Positions 1 through 6,479 of a DNA stretch of 8,896 nucleotides are shown piece after piece. Both the position numbers and the translations under genes were made by a program. This DNA is from Pseudomonadota bacterium (GTDB lineage: Bacteria; Pseudomonadota; Alphaproteobacteria; Reyranellales; Reyranellaceae), in NCBI GenBank assembly GCA_023436825.1, contig JAEZHS010000004.1, positions 1 to 8,896 of the forward strand, given 5' to 3'. Below the pieces are notes generated by a model. The model saw only the letters and a program-made list of their open reading frames with translations. It did not search any database and had not been told where the DNA came from. Position 1 is the stretch's first letter; every line of letters starts with the position of its first letter.

Positions 1-375
1 AACGACTACCTGATCGACCGCGACATGCAGAAGAACGTCAACTACACCGGCATCCAGGGCATCGGCCGGCAGGATCAGGCGATGATCGAGTGCATGGGCG
101 AGATCGTCGATCGCAGCCTCGAGCACCTGGCGCCGTCGGACCGCATGATCGCCATCACCCGCAAGCGCTGCCTGCAGGCCGCGCAGGAACTGATGAACGA
201 GAAGAAGGTGCCGGCCACGGTCGACAATCCCGACATCTACCTCGGCGCGCGCGGCGGCGCGTTCGTGGCGCCAATCGAGCAGGACTGGCTCGACGCTTAT
301 GCCGAGAAGCTGCAGACGGCTAAAAGCCCGCTGGGCTTGCTGAACAGGAACCGGCTGCCGCTGGCAGCCGAGTAG
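1..375 (+). CDS. Rieske-type aromatic ring-hydroxylating oxygenase, large subunit (C-terminal part only)
   Basis: The reading frame is open from the first base and ends at TAG 373–375, so only the last 124 residues are visible and the start lies outside the window. The segment NDYLIDRDMQ, then an N-Y-T-G-I-x-G-I stretch, a QDQAM stretch and IVDRSLEHL (about residues 1–41) match the C-terminal region of phthalate 4,5-dioxygenase-like Rieske non-haem iron oxygenases. In that family this part follows the catalytic domain and is headed by 'TGI.G...QD' and 'DR..EHL..SD'. The Rieske [2Fe-2S] motif and the iron-binding His/His/Asp residues would lie upstream and cannot be checked. Family members hydroxylate or demethylate aromatic acids and related compounds with electrons from a reductase partner. 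The importer genes begin 77 bp downstream on the same strand, so the oxygenase may share their transcript. The family call is fairly secure; the substrate is unknown. Confidence 0.8.
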   Translation, partial: NDYLIDRDMQKNVNYTGIQGIGRQDQAMIECMGEIVDRSLEHLAPSDRMIAITRKRCLQAAQELMNEKKVPATVDNPDIYLGARGGAFVAPIEQDWLDAYAEKLQTAKSPLGLLNRNRLPLAAE

Positions 376-415
376 CACGCGGCAAGGCTGCACCAGACAG
401 CCATCGCATAGCCTG

Positions 416-431
416 AAGCGCGTCAGCGCTT
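416..431 (+). other. Small hairpin between oxygenase and permease genes
   Basis: AAGCGC (416–421), a GTCA loop and GCGCTT (426–431) form a 6-bp stem, extendable by one G-U pair. Only a short T run follows, so it is at best a weak terminator or a processing/attenuation structure. It ends six bases before the permease Shine-Dalgarno site. The 376–452 gap holds no other recognisable signal. Confidence 0.25.
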
Positions 432-452
432 TGGGCGGGAGGAGGCGCGAGG

Positions 453-2183
453 ATGGTGACCGTTGCCGCCCCCTTGGGCGAGCGCAGTGCGTCAGCCAGC
501 GGCCGGTGGCGCTGGGGCCGGCCGGCGGGCATCGCCGCGCTGATCGCGATCCTCTGCTTCCTGTCGCTCTATCCCATGCTGATGCTGCTCTACGGCAGCC
601 TGCATTCGACGCCGCCGGGCATCGCCGGCGAATTCAACCTCAACGGCTACATCAGCATCGCCACATCCGAGAACCTGGTCGTGCTGGCCAACACCGTCGG
701 CCTCTCCCTGGTCAAGACCGTGTTGGCGCTCGCGCTGGCCGTGCTGCTGGCCTGGATCGTGGCGCGCACCGACACGCCGGGCCGCGGCGTGCTGGAAGTG
801 CTGATCACCCTGCCCTTCTTCATCCCGCCGATCCTGACGGCAACCGCCTGGGCCATGCTGGGCAACGCCCAGGTCGGCACCATCAACCTCGCCTGGCGCT
901 GGCTCGCGGGCACCGACACCACGCTGGTGGACGTCTACTCCTACGGCGGCGTCATCTGGCACATGATGCAGTACTCGACGCCGTTCATCTTCCTGTTCGT
1001 CGTCGATGCCTTCCGCGCCATGGATCCCGCGCTCGAGGAATCGAGCCGCATGTCGGGCGCCACGCGCTGGCAGACCTTCTGGCGCGTTACCTTCGCGCTG
1101 ATGCTGCCGGTCACCACCAGCGCCTTCATCCTGAGCTTCATCCGCGGCATCGAATCCTTTGAATCTGCGGTGTTCTTCGGCGTGCCTGTCGGCATCGAGG
1201 TGATCACCACCACGATCTACAATTCGATCACCCAGCGCGCCCAGCCCGATTACCAGTCGGCGACGGCGCTCTCCTTCGCCGCCCTCGCCCTGATGTTCCT
1301 GCTGCTGGTGCTGCAGAGCCGCCTGCTGCGCGGCCGCAGCTTCACCACCGTCACCGGCAAGGGCTATTCGCCCAGCATCACGCGGCTCGGCCGGCTGCGC
1401 TGGGCCACGTTCGGCATCTGCATCCTGTTCTTCGCCCTCACCGTGGCGCTGCCGATCGGCCAGCTCCTGCTCAGCTCCTTCTTCAAGTTCTTCGGCTTCT
1501 ATGAAGCCGACATGCTGACCTTCGACCACTATCGCAGCGTCTGGGAGAATTCGAGCTTCTGGCGCGCCTTCGGCAACACCATGCTGCTGGGTGTGGTCGG
1601 CGCCACCGCCACAATGGCATTGGGCGGCATCGTAGCCTACGTCACAACACGGACGCGCTGGCGCGGCCGTCGCCTGATCGACCTTTTGGCCTGGCTGCCC
1701 TGGATGATGCCGGGCATGGTCCTGGGCATCGGCTTCCTGTGGGGCTTCGCCATCCTGCCGCACAGCATCCCGATCTACGGCACGCTGTGGGCGCTGCTGC
1801 TGGCTTACATCGCGCTCGGCACGCCGGTTGCCGTGCGTGTGACCTCGTCGGCCTACCAGCAGATCGCCACCGACATCGAGGAATGCTCGCGCGTCCACGG
1901 CGCAGGCTGGTGGCAGACCCTGGGCCGCATCCTGATCGCGCTGGCCTGGCCCGCCTTCGCCGTCGGCTGGGTGCTGATCTTCTTCGGCATCATGCGCGAG
2001 CTCAGCGCCTCGATCCTGCTCTACGCGCCCGGCACCGAGGTGCTGTCGGTGGTCATGCTGAAGATGTGGGTGGGCGGCAAGCCCGAGGAAGTGAGCGTCA
2101 TCGGGTTGGTGATGCTGGTGCTGGTCCTGGTGTTTCGCTGGGTCCAACTGAAATTCATCAAAAAACGCATCAGCACGCTGTGA
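453..2183 (+). CDS. ABC importer permease, fused two-domain (iron(III)/thiamine/phosphonate-type family)
   Basis: This 576-residue inner-membrane protein holds two binding-protein-dependent transport permease domains in one chain, as in the FbpB/ThiP family, so one polypeptide replaces the usual permease dimer. The first hydrophobic segment is about residues 25–48, with others near 77–104 and 114–137. The second half restarts with a membrane segment near 318–342. Each half has an EAA-type loop that docks the ATPase: EESSRMSG at 195–202 and EECSRVHG at 476–483. The linker between halves contains TGKGYSP (301–307), a pattern common in this permease family. The start is ATG 453, with GGGAGGAGG (437–445) seven bases upstream. 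The binding-protein gene begins 17 bp after the stop. The family is clear. The substrate is not readable from the permease; the oxygenase upstream suggests an organic acid, while the family name alone would suggest ferric iron. Confidence 0.9.
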   Translation: MVTVAAPLGERSASASGRWRWGRPAGIAALIAILCFLSLYPMLMLLYGSLHSTPPGIAGEFNLNGYISIATSENLVVLANTVGLSLVKTVLALALAVLLAWIVARTDTPGRGVLEVLITLPFFIPPILTATAWAMLGNAQVGTINLAWRWLAGTDTTLVDVYSYGGVIWHMMQYSTPFIFLFVVDAFRAMDPALEESSRMSGATRWQTFWRVTFALMLPVTTSAFILSFIRGIESFESAVFFGVPVGIEVITTTIYNSITQRAQPDYQSATALSFAALALMFLLLVLQSRLLRGRSFTTVTGKGYSPSITRLGRLRWATFGICILFFALTVALPIGQLLLSSFFKFFGFYEADMLTFDHYRSVWENSSFWRAFGNTMLLGVVGATATMALGGIVAYVTTRTRWRGRRLIDLLAWLPWMMPGMVLGIGFLWGFAILPHSIPIYGTLWALLLAYIALGTPVAVRVTSSAYQQIATDIEECSRVHGAGWWQTLGRILIALAWPAFAVGWVLIFFGIMRELSASILLYAPGTEVLSVVMLKMWVGGKPEEVSVIGLVMLVLVLVFRWVQLKFIKKRISTL

Positions 2184-2185
2184 AC

Positions 2186-2191
2186 AGGAGG
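2186..2191 (+). promoter_or_regulatory. Shine-Dalgarno site fixing the binding-protein start
   Basis: AGGAGG lies nine bases before ATG 2201 and just after the permease stop. It rules out longer in-frame starts inside the permease gene. The out-of-frame ATG at 2193 is too close to the site to be used. Confidence 0.75.
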
Positions 2192-2200
2192 AATGGGACC

Positions 2201-3220
2201 ATGTTGAGGAGAAGCGTTCTTGGGCTCGGAGGGGGGCTTCTGGCTGCCGGCGCCGCCGTCGGCCCCGTGCTGGCGCAGGACGACTGGGCCAAGACCGTCG
2301 AGGCGGCCAGGAAGGAAGGCAAGCTGGTCGTCTATACCGCCTCGATCGGGTCGCCGTCGCTCAAGGCCGTGATCAAGTCCTTCGAGCAGAAATACGGCAT
2401 CTCGGTCGAGCTCCTGGAGGCTCGCGCCAGCGAGGTGCGCGAGCGCGTGCGCGTCGAGCAGGCGGCCGGGCGCTTCCTGGGCGACGTGCATCACAACGGC
2501 AGCACGACCACGTGGCTGATGACGCGCGACGGCAACTTCCAGCCGCACGGCCCGGTCCCCAACATCAAGAACATCATCCCGCCGTACGAGGCCGACGACA
2601 TCCGCGTCCCGGCCGAGGTCATCAGCTACGGCCTGATGATCAATCGCAACCTGGTGAAGCCCGGCGACGAGCCCAAGAGCTGGAAGGACATCCTCGATCC
2701 CAAATGGACAGGCAAGATCCTGTCCGACGACTACCGGGCGCTGGGCGGCGGTGCCGTGTTCTTCGTCGTGATGCACGACACCTTCGGCAAGGCGTTCCTC
2801 GAGAAGCTGGCGACCCAGAAGCCGGTGTTCTCGCGCGACATCCAGAACAGCGAGCGCCGCGTGGCGCGCGGCGAGTACCCGCTCTACCTTCCCTTCTCGT
2901 TGCAGGACTACAACACACTGAAGAGCCTGCCGGTGAAGCCGATCATGCCCGCCGAGGGGCGCCCTTACGTCCGCTTCGACCTCGCGATGCTCAAGAACGC
3001 CCCGCGCCCCAACGCGGCGCGCCTGTTCATGAACCACTACCTCGAGCCCGAGCAGCAGATCATCTACGCCAATGCCGGCTACAATCCCGTCGTGAAGGGC
3101 GTGATCGAGAAGACCATGGAGGAGATCCGCGTCCTGCTGGCCACCAAAGCGCTGGGCACGACCGTGCCCGAGCGGCAGGACGCCATGCTCGAGCTCGCCA
3201 AGCAGATCTTCGTCAAGTAG
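2201..3220 (+). CDS. Periplasmic solute-binding protein of the ABC importer
   Basis: This 339-residue protein should capture the substrate in the periplasm and deliver it to the permease encoded just upstream. Residues 1–25 look like a signal peptide: LRRS, then a Gly/Ala/Leu core and a VLA cleavage site before Q26. The RR pair (3–4) followed by SVL resembles a twin-arginine signal, so Tat export is possible, though Sec export is not excluded. The mature part has family 1 extracellular binding-protein features: an early KLVVYTA strand (41–47), SYGLMINRN (142–150) before the 'W.D.LDPKW.GKI' element (161–173), and a C-terminal segment with PRPNAARLFMN near 269–278. Ferric-binding FbpA-type proteins use two adjacent tyrosines. 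No YY pair occurs here; Y226, Y229 and Y237 are separated. An organic ligand therefore seems likelier than bare iron, but this is inference. Confidence 0.88.
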   Translation: MLRRSVLGLGGGLLAAGAAVGPVLAQDDWAKTVEAARKEGKLVVYTASIGSPSLKAVIKSFEQKYGISVELLEARASEVRERVRVEQAAGRFLGDVHHNGSTTTWLMTRDGNFQPHGPVPNIKNIIPPYEADDIRVPAEVISYGLMINRNLVKPGDEPKSWKDILDPKWTGKILSDDYRALGGGAVFFVVMHDTFGKAFLEKLATQKPVFSRDIQNSERRVARGEYPLYLPFSLQDYNTLKSLPVKPIMPAEGRPYVRFDLAMLKNAPRPNAARLFMNHYLEPEQQIIYANAGYNPVVKGVIEKTMEEIRVLLATKALGTTVPERQDAMLELAKQIFVK

Positions 3221-3226
3221 GACCGG

Positions 3227-4315
3227 ATGCCCAGCGTCTCCCTGCACGAGGTCGGCCGGCACTTCGCGGAGGTGAAGGCGGTCGATGGTATCGACCTTTC
3301 GATCGAGCACGGCGAGTTCGTGACCCTGCTCGGACCGTCGGGCTGCGGCAAGACCACGACCTTGCGCATGGTGGCGGGGTTGGAGCGCAACGACACCGGC
3401 TCGATCGTGATCGGCGGCCGCGTCGTGAGTGACGCGCCGGCCGGCCTGTTCGTGCCGCCCGACCTGCGCAAGCTCGGCATGGTGTTCCAGTCCTACGCCA
3501 TCTGGCCGCACATGACGGTGTTCGACAACGTCGCCTACCCCTTGAGCGTACGGCACGTCGCCAAGCCCGAAATCAAGGAGCGCGTGATGGCGGCGCTGCG
3601 GCTGGTCGAGATGGAGCGCTTCGCCGACCGGCCGGCGCCCGCCCTGTCGGGCGGCCAGCAGCAGCGCGTGGCGATCGCCCGGGCGCTGGTGTTCGAGCCC
3701 GAAGTGCTGCTGCTCGACGAGCCGCTCAGCAACCTCGACGCCCGCCTGCGCGCCCAGATGGGCGACGAGTTCCGCGCCCTGCAGCGGCGGCTCAAGATCA
3801 CGACGCTCTACGTCACCCATGACCAGGAAGAAGCGATGGCGCTGTCGGACCGCGTCGTGGTCATGCAGCGCGGCCGCATCCTGCAGGCGGGCGCGCCCGA
3901 AGAGGTCTATCGCCGGCCGGCCAGTCGCGAGGTCGCGGCCTTCTTTGGCACGCCGAATTTCATCGAGACGACCGTAACGGCCTGCCGTCCAGCCGATGCC
4001 GGCGACTGGCTGGTGACCATCGACGGCGGCCACTGTCGCGCCGGCGAGGCTTTCAAGCCAGGCGAGGCCGTATCGGTGATGGTGCGGTCCGAGGATGTCA
4101 CGCTCGCTACGGCCGGCACGACGGCGACCAACGGCCATCTCACCTGGCCGGGCAAGGTCGTCGATGGCGTGTTCCGCGGCCCGCGCCGCTCGCTCACGGT
4201 CGAGACGGCTGGCCGCCGGTTCAGCGTCGAGTGTGCCTCCACCCGCGCCGCGGCGGTGGGCGAAACCGTGACGCTGCTGGTCGACGCCGACAATGCCTGG
4301 GCGTTAAAAGCCTGA
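3227..4315 (+). CDS. ABC importer ATP-binding protein
   Basis: This 362-residue cytoplasmic ATPase should power the importer encoded by the two preceding genes. All nucleotide-binding motifs are intact: Walker A GPSGCGKT (36–43), Q-loop glutamine Q88 in VFQSYAIWPHMT, signature LSGGQQQR (140–147), Walker B LLLDEP (161–166) with catalytic E165, D-loop SNLD (168–171) and switch histidine H198 in VTHD. The Q-loop context and overall length fit the PotA/FbpC/UgpC-like group. The C-terminal part (about 240–358) is a TOBE-type regulatory extension. The gene starts at ATG 3227, six bases after the binding-protein stop. It has only a weak TAGGA site, so its translation is probably coupled to the upstream gene. 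The order permease, binding protein, ATPase makes a complete importer. Confidence 0.93.
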   Translation: MPSVSLHEVGRHFAEVKAVDGIDLSIEHGEFVTLLGPSGCGKTTTLRMVAGLERNDTGSIVIGGRVVSDAPAGLFVPPDLRKLGMVFQSYAIWPHMTVFDNVAYPLSVRHVAKPEIKERVMAALRLVEMERFADRPAPALSGGQQQRVAIARALVFEPEVLLLDEPLSNLDARLRAQMGDEFRALQRRLKITTLYVTHDQEEAMALSDRVVVMQRGRILQAGAPEEVYRRPASREVAAFFGTPNFIETTVTACRPADAGDWLVTIDGGHCRAGEAFKPGEAVSVMVRSEDVTLATAGTTATNGHLTWPGKVVDGVFRGPRRSLTVETAGRRFSVECASTRAAAVGETVTLLVDADNAWALKA

Positions 4316-4336
4316 CGTCCAGTCGGGAGGGCATGA

Positions 4337-5137
4337 ATGGCGCGGTTGCGGGCGGAGGATGCGGAGAAGCGGGCGGCGAGCGGCTATGGCCCCGACTTCC
4401 TCGAGGCCTTCGCGCGCGGACTCCGGGTCATCGGCGCCTTCAGCCGCGAGAAAAAGCACATGACCCTGAGCGACGTGGCGCGCGCCACGGATCTGCCCAA
4501 GCCCAGCGTGCGGCGTGCGCTCTATACCCTGACCTGCCTCGGCCTGGCGGAGAACGACGGTCGCTCCTTCCGCCTGACCCCGCGCATCATGGAACTGGCC
4601 TCGGCCTATCTCGGCTCGAACATGGTCTCGACCGTCGTCCAGCCGGCCTGCGAGCGCATCGGCGACCGCACCGAGCAGTCGTGCTTCGCCGCCGTGCTCG
4701 ACGGTTACGACATCGTCATGATCGCCCACTCGCTGCACGGCCGGCCCGACGTGCTGGCGCCGACCATCGGCTTGCGCCGCCCTGCCTTCAACACCGCGGC
4801 GGGTCGCGCCATCCTGAGCCAGCTGCCCGACAAGACGCTCGATGGCTGGCTGGACAAGCTGCAGCCCAAGGTGATGACCGACTTCACCGTCACCGACAAG
4901 AAGGCGCTGCGCGCCGAGATCCTGCATGTGCGCGAGCAGGGCTACGCCATCACCGCCCAGGAAATGCGCCGCGGCTATCACGCCGTGGCGGTGCCGCTCA
5001 GGCGCTACGACGGCGCCACCATCGCCGCTGTTTGTGTCGCCGCCTGGGTCGAGGACTCGGCGGTGGGATCGTTCGCGGAGAAGTATCTGGCTGCGCTGAA
5101 GGAAGAGACGGAAGCACTGCAGCCGCAGCTTCTTTGA
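4337..5137 (+). CDS. IclR-family transcriptional regulator (PcaR/PobR-like)
   Basis: This 266-residue protein has the IclR layout: an N-terminal winged helix-turn-helix and a C-terminal effector-binding domain. The element DFLEAFARGLRVIGAF (20–35) leads into the helix-turn-helix TLSDVARATDLPKPSVRRAL (43–62). The wing runs through FRLTPRIMEL (78–87), and NTAAGRAIL (152–160) is a conserved effector-domain segment. The pattern is closest to PcaR/PcaU/PobR regulators of protocatechuate and 4-hydroxybenzoate catabolism, which bind an aromatic acid or ring-cleavage product. The start is ATG 4337, with GGGAGG (4325–4330) six bases upstream; the ATG at 4333 is out of frame. It lies 21 bp after the ATPase gene on the same strand, so it probably regulates the oxygenase/importer set and is cotranscribed with it. 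Family certain, effector and targets inferred. Confidence 0.92.
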   Translation: MARLRAEDAEKRAASGYGPDFLEAFARGLRVIGAFSREKKHMTLSDVARATDLPKPSVRRALYTLTCLGLAENDGRSFRLTPRIMELASAYLGSNMVSTVVQPACERIGDRTEQSCFAAVLDGYDIVMIAHSLHGRPDVLAPTIGLRRPAFNTAAGRAILSQLPDKTLDGWLDKLQPKVMTDFTVTDKKALRAEILHVREQGYAITAQEMRRGYHAVAVPLRRYDGATIAAVCVAAWVEDSAVGSFAEKYLAALKEETEALQPQLL

Positions 5138-5158
5138 GGGGAGGCCTACCCCTTGAAC

Positions 5159-5164
5159 GGAGGT
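5159..5164 (+). promoter_or_regulatory. Shine-Dalgarno site of the antitoxin gene, favouring a TTG start
   Basis: GGAGGT is the only good ribosome site before the antitoxin gene. It is 8 bases from in-frame TTG 5173 but 14 bases from ATG 5179. Spacing favours TTG; similarity to other AbrB-type antitoxins favours ATG. Confidence 0.45.
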
Positions 5165-5178
5165 CGCGCCGGTTGGTC

Positions 5179-5406
5179 ATGCGCATCACATCCAAGGGAC
5201 AAGTAACCATCCCGCAGGAAATTCGCGAGCGGGCTGGACTGTTGCCCAATACCGAAGTCGAGTTCATTTATGACGGCAAAACGGTCCGTCTCGTGAAGGC
5301 CAATCGCGGAAAGATGAGCCGCGGGGCCCGGCTGGTCGCCCGTATGCGCGGCCGCGGGAGCGGCAGCCTGACCACCGACCAAATCATGGCCCTGACGCGA
5401 CGCTGA
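5179..5406 (+). CDS. vapB: AbrB/MazE-type antitoxin (VapB)
   Basis: This 75-residue protein begins MRITSKGQVTIPQEIRERAG, the standard swapped-hairpin AbrB DNA-binding fold found in VapB/MazE antitoxins. The basic, Arg/Gly-rich tail (about 41–62) and the segment after it (63–75) probably wrap the toxin, as is usual for the C-terminus of such antitoxins. The stop TGA (5404–5406) shares one base with the toxin ATG, so the two are translationally coupled. ATG 5179 is given as the start on family grounds; in-frame TTG 5173 is better spaced from GGAGGT (5159–5164) and would add two residues. The expected role is to neutralise the PIN toxin and repress the pair's own promoter. ATGCGCAT at 5179–5186 is a perfect palindrome over the start codon, but a role as operator is only a possibility. 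Confidence 0.9.
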   Translation: MRITSKGQVTIPQEIRERAGLLPNTEVEFIYDGKTVRLVKANRGKMSRGARLVARMRGRGSGSLTTDQIMALTRR

Positions 5407-5810
5407 TGAGTCCCGTCATCGTCGACAGCAACGTCCTGCTCGATATCCTCACCGAGGATAGCCGCTGGCTGTCTTGGTCGAGCAACGCTCTCGAAGAGAT
5501 TGCCAACGAGTCTCGGATTGTCATCAACCCCGTCATCTACGGCGAAGTATCGATCCGCTTCGAACGAATCGAAGAACTGGATGAGGCCCTGCCTCCAGCG
5601 ATCTTCGAGCGCGAGGATATTCCATACGAAGCGGCTTTTCTCGCCAGCAAAGCCTATCTCGCCTATCGGCGGCAAGCCGGAACTAGGTCATCGCTGCTTC
5701 CGGACTTCTACGTCGGCGCCCACGCCGCTATTCGCGGCTACCGCGTTCTGACGCGCGATGTCGCGCGCTATCGCACGTACTTTCCGAAGTTGGAGCTGAT
5801 CGCGCCTTAG
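5406..5810 (+). CDS. vapC: PIN-domain toxin (VapC-type ribonuclease)
   Basis: This 134-residue protein has the PIN-domain acidic set expected for a metal-dependent ribonuclease: D7 in VDSNVLLD, E47 in YGEVSI, D100 in LPDFYVGAHA and D118 in TRD. All four are present, so the toxin looks catalytically intact. VapC family members cleave specific RNAs, often tRNA or rRNA; the target here cannot be predicted. Its ATG overlaps the antitoxin stop by one base. The gene is poorer in GC than its surroundings: hand counting 5461–5640 gives 100 of 180 (about 56%), against 46 of 60 and 47 of 60 in lines sampled from the regulator and ATPase genes. This suggests a different origin from the flanking operons. 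It ends at TAG 5808–5810, shortly before the hairpin at 5845. Confidence 0.92.
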   Translation: MSPVIVDSNVLLDILTEDSRWLSWSSNALEEIANESRIVINPVIYGEVSIRFERIEELDEALPPAIFEREDIPYEAAFLASKAYLAYRRQAGTRSSLLPDFYVGAHAAIRGYRVLTRDVARYRTYFPKLELIAP

Positions 5811-5844
5811 TCACCAGGTTACAGGCCCGCTCATATTCATGTTC

Positions 5845-5872
5845 GGACCGCGGGCCTGGAGGCCCGCGGTCC
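5845..5872. terminator. GC-rich hairpin between convergent genes, probable bidirectional terminator
   Basis: The 13-base arm GGACCGCGGGCCT (5845–5857) is perfectly repeated in inverse at 5860–5872 with two bases between, so it would fold as a stem of about 12 bp with a tetraloop. It sits between the toxin stop (5810) and the yciB stop (5883 on the minus strand), where a shared terminator is expected. No T run follows on either strand, so it is not a textbook intrinsic terminator. It could instead be a dispersed intergenic palindrome. Confidence 0.55.
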
Positions 5873-5882
5873 ATTGAGCGCG

Positions 5883-6479
5883 CTACTTCCCGCCGGCAAA
5901 CGGATTGTCGTCGCCGTCCCAGTAGCGCTTGAGCAAAGGCACCTGCAGGAAGGCGAAGACCAGCGTCAGCGGGAAGCTTATGAACATCTTGCTGGCGATC
6001 CAGGTCTCGGTCGAGAAGCCGCGCCACATCACCTCGTTGACGGCGGCCAGCACGAAGAAGAACAGCGTCCAGCGCACTGTGAGCTTGCGCCAGCCCTCGT
6101 CGGTCAGGCGGAAGGCTGCGCCGAAGATCGGCTTCAGCAACGGCCGGTTCATCAGCAGCAGGCCGCCGCCCAGGATCACGCCGAACAGGCAGTTCACGAT
6201 GGTGGGCTTCAGCTTGATGAAGGTATCGTCCTGCAGCCAGATCGTGAGCCCGCCGAACACCAGTACGAAGAAGCCGCCGACCAGCGGCATCACCGGCCAA
6301 CGCTTCTCCAGCCAGCGGTAGCAGGGCAGCGCGATTGCAGTCGCGACGATGAACACGCCGGTGCCGTAGAAGATGCCCCAACGGCCGTTGGCCAGGAAGA
6401 ACAGCAGCAGCGGCCCGAGTTCCAGCGCCGTCGCGTAGAGGCGGCGTGCGCCGTTCTCCTGTTGCGCGCCTTCGCTCAT
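5883..6479 (-). CDS. yciB: Inner membrane protein YciB / septation protein A
   Basis: This 198-residue protein is a polytopic inner membrane protein of the YciB (IspZ/septation protein A) family, linked to cell-envelope integrity and septation. Family hallmarks include the early ELGPLLLFFLANGRWGI segment (20–36) and, later, RPLLKPIFG (112–120), LTDEGWRKLTVRW (125–137), AAVNEVMWR (145–153) and an F-P-L-T stretch (169–172). Hydrophobic stretches fall near 18–30, 36–54, 64–82, 95–110, 136–150 and 165–183. The C-terminus ends soon after a DGDDNPFAGGK tail. The start is ATG 6477–6479, overlapping the ftsY stop by four bases (ATGA). There is no clear ribosome site, so translation is probably coupled to ftsY. 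A longer in-frame start at 6941 would lie wholly inside ftsY and is not credible. Pairing with ftsY is common in alphaproteobacteria. Confidence 0.93.
   Translation of the reverse strand: MSEGAQQENGARRLYATALELGPLLLFFLANGRWGIFYGTGVFIVATAIALPCYRWLEKRWPVMPLVGGFFVLVFGGLTIWLQDDTFIKLKPTIVNCLFGVILGGGLLLMNRPLLKPIFGAAFRLTDEGWRKLTVRWTLFFFVLAAVNEVMWRGFSTETWIASKMFISFPLTLVFAFLQVPLLKRYWDGDDNPFAGGK

Noticed and set aside
492..2147. Long minus-strand reading frame (551 residues) antisense to the permease gene
   Set aside because: Its product is a monotonous His/Gln/Asp/Gly/Ala/Arg-rich chain without domains, typical of the opposite strand of GC-rich genes. The plus-strand permease explains the region fully.
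1739..2200. In-frame extension of the binding-protein gene upstream into the permease gene
   Set aside because: It would bury the signal peptide inside a longer chain. AGGAGG at 2186–2191 and the signal peptide fix the start at 2201.
2021..4138. Very long minus-strand reading frame (705 residues) antisense to the binding-protein and ATPase genes
   Set aside because: It is a shadow of two clear genes with intact motifs. The composition is low in complexity, with no recognisable domain and no ribosome site.
5111..5135. Imperfect hairpin GAAG…CTTC followed by TTT at the end of the IclR gene, considered as a terminator
   Set aside because: The stem is two 4-bp pieces with a bulge inside coding sequence and only three T residues. 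It is too weak to call.
4231..5178. In-frame extension of the antitoxin gene across the IclR gene
   Set aside because: It overlaps a well-supported regulator in another frame, and only the last 75 residues look like a real AbrB protein.
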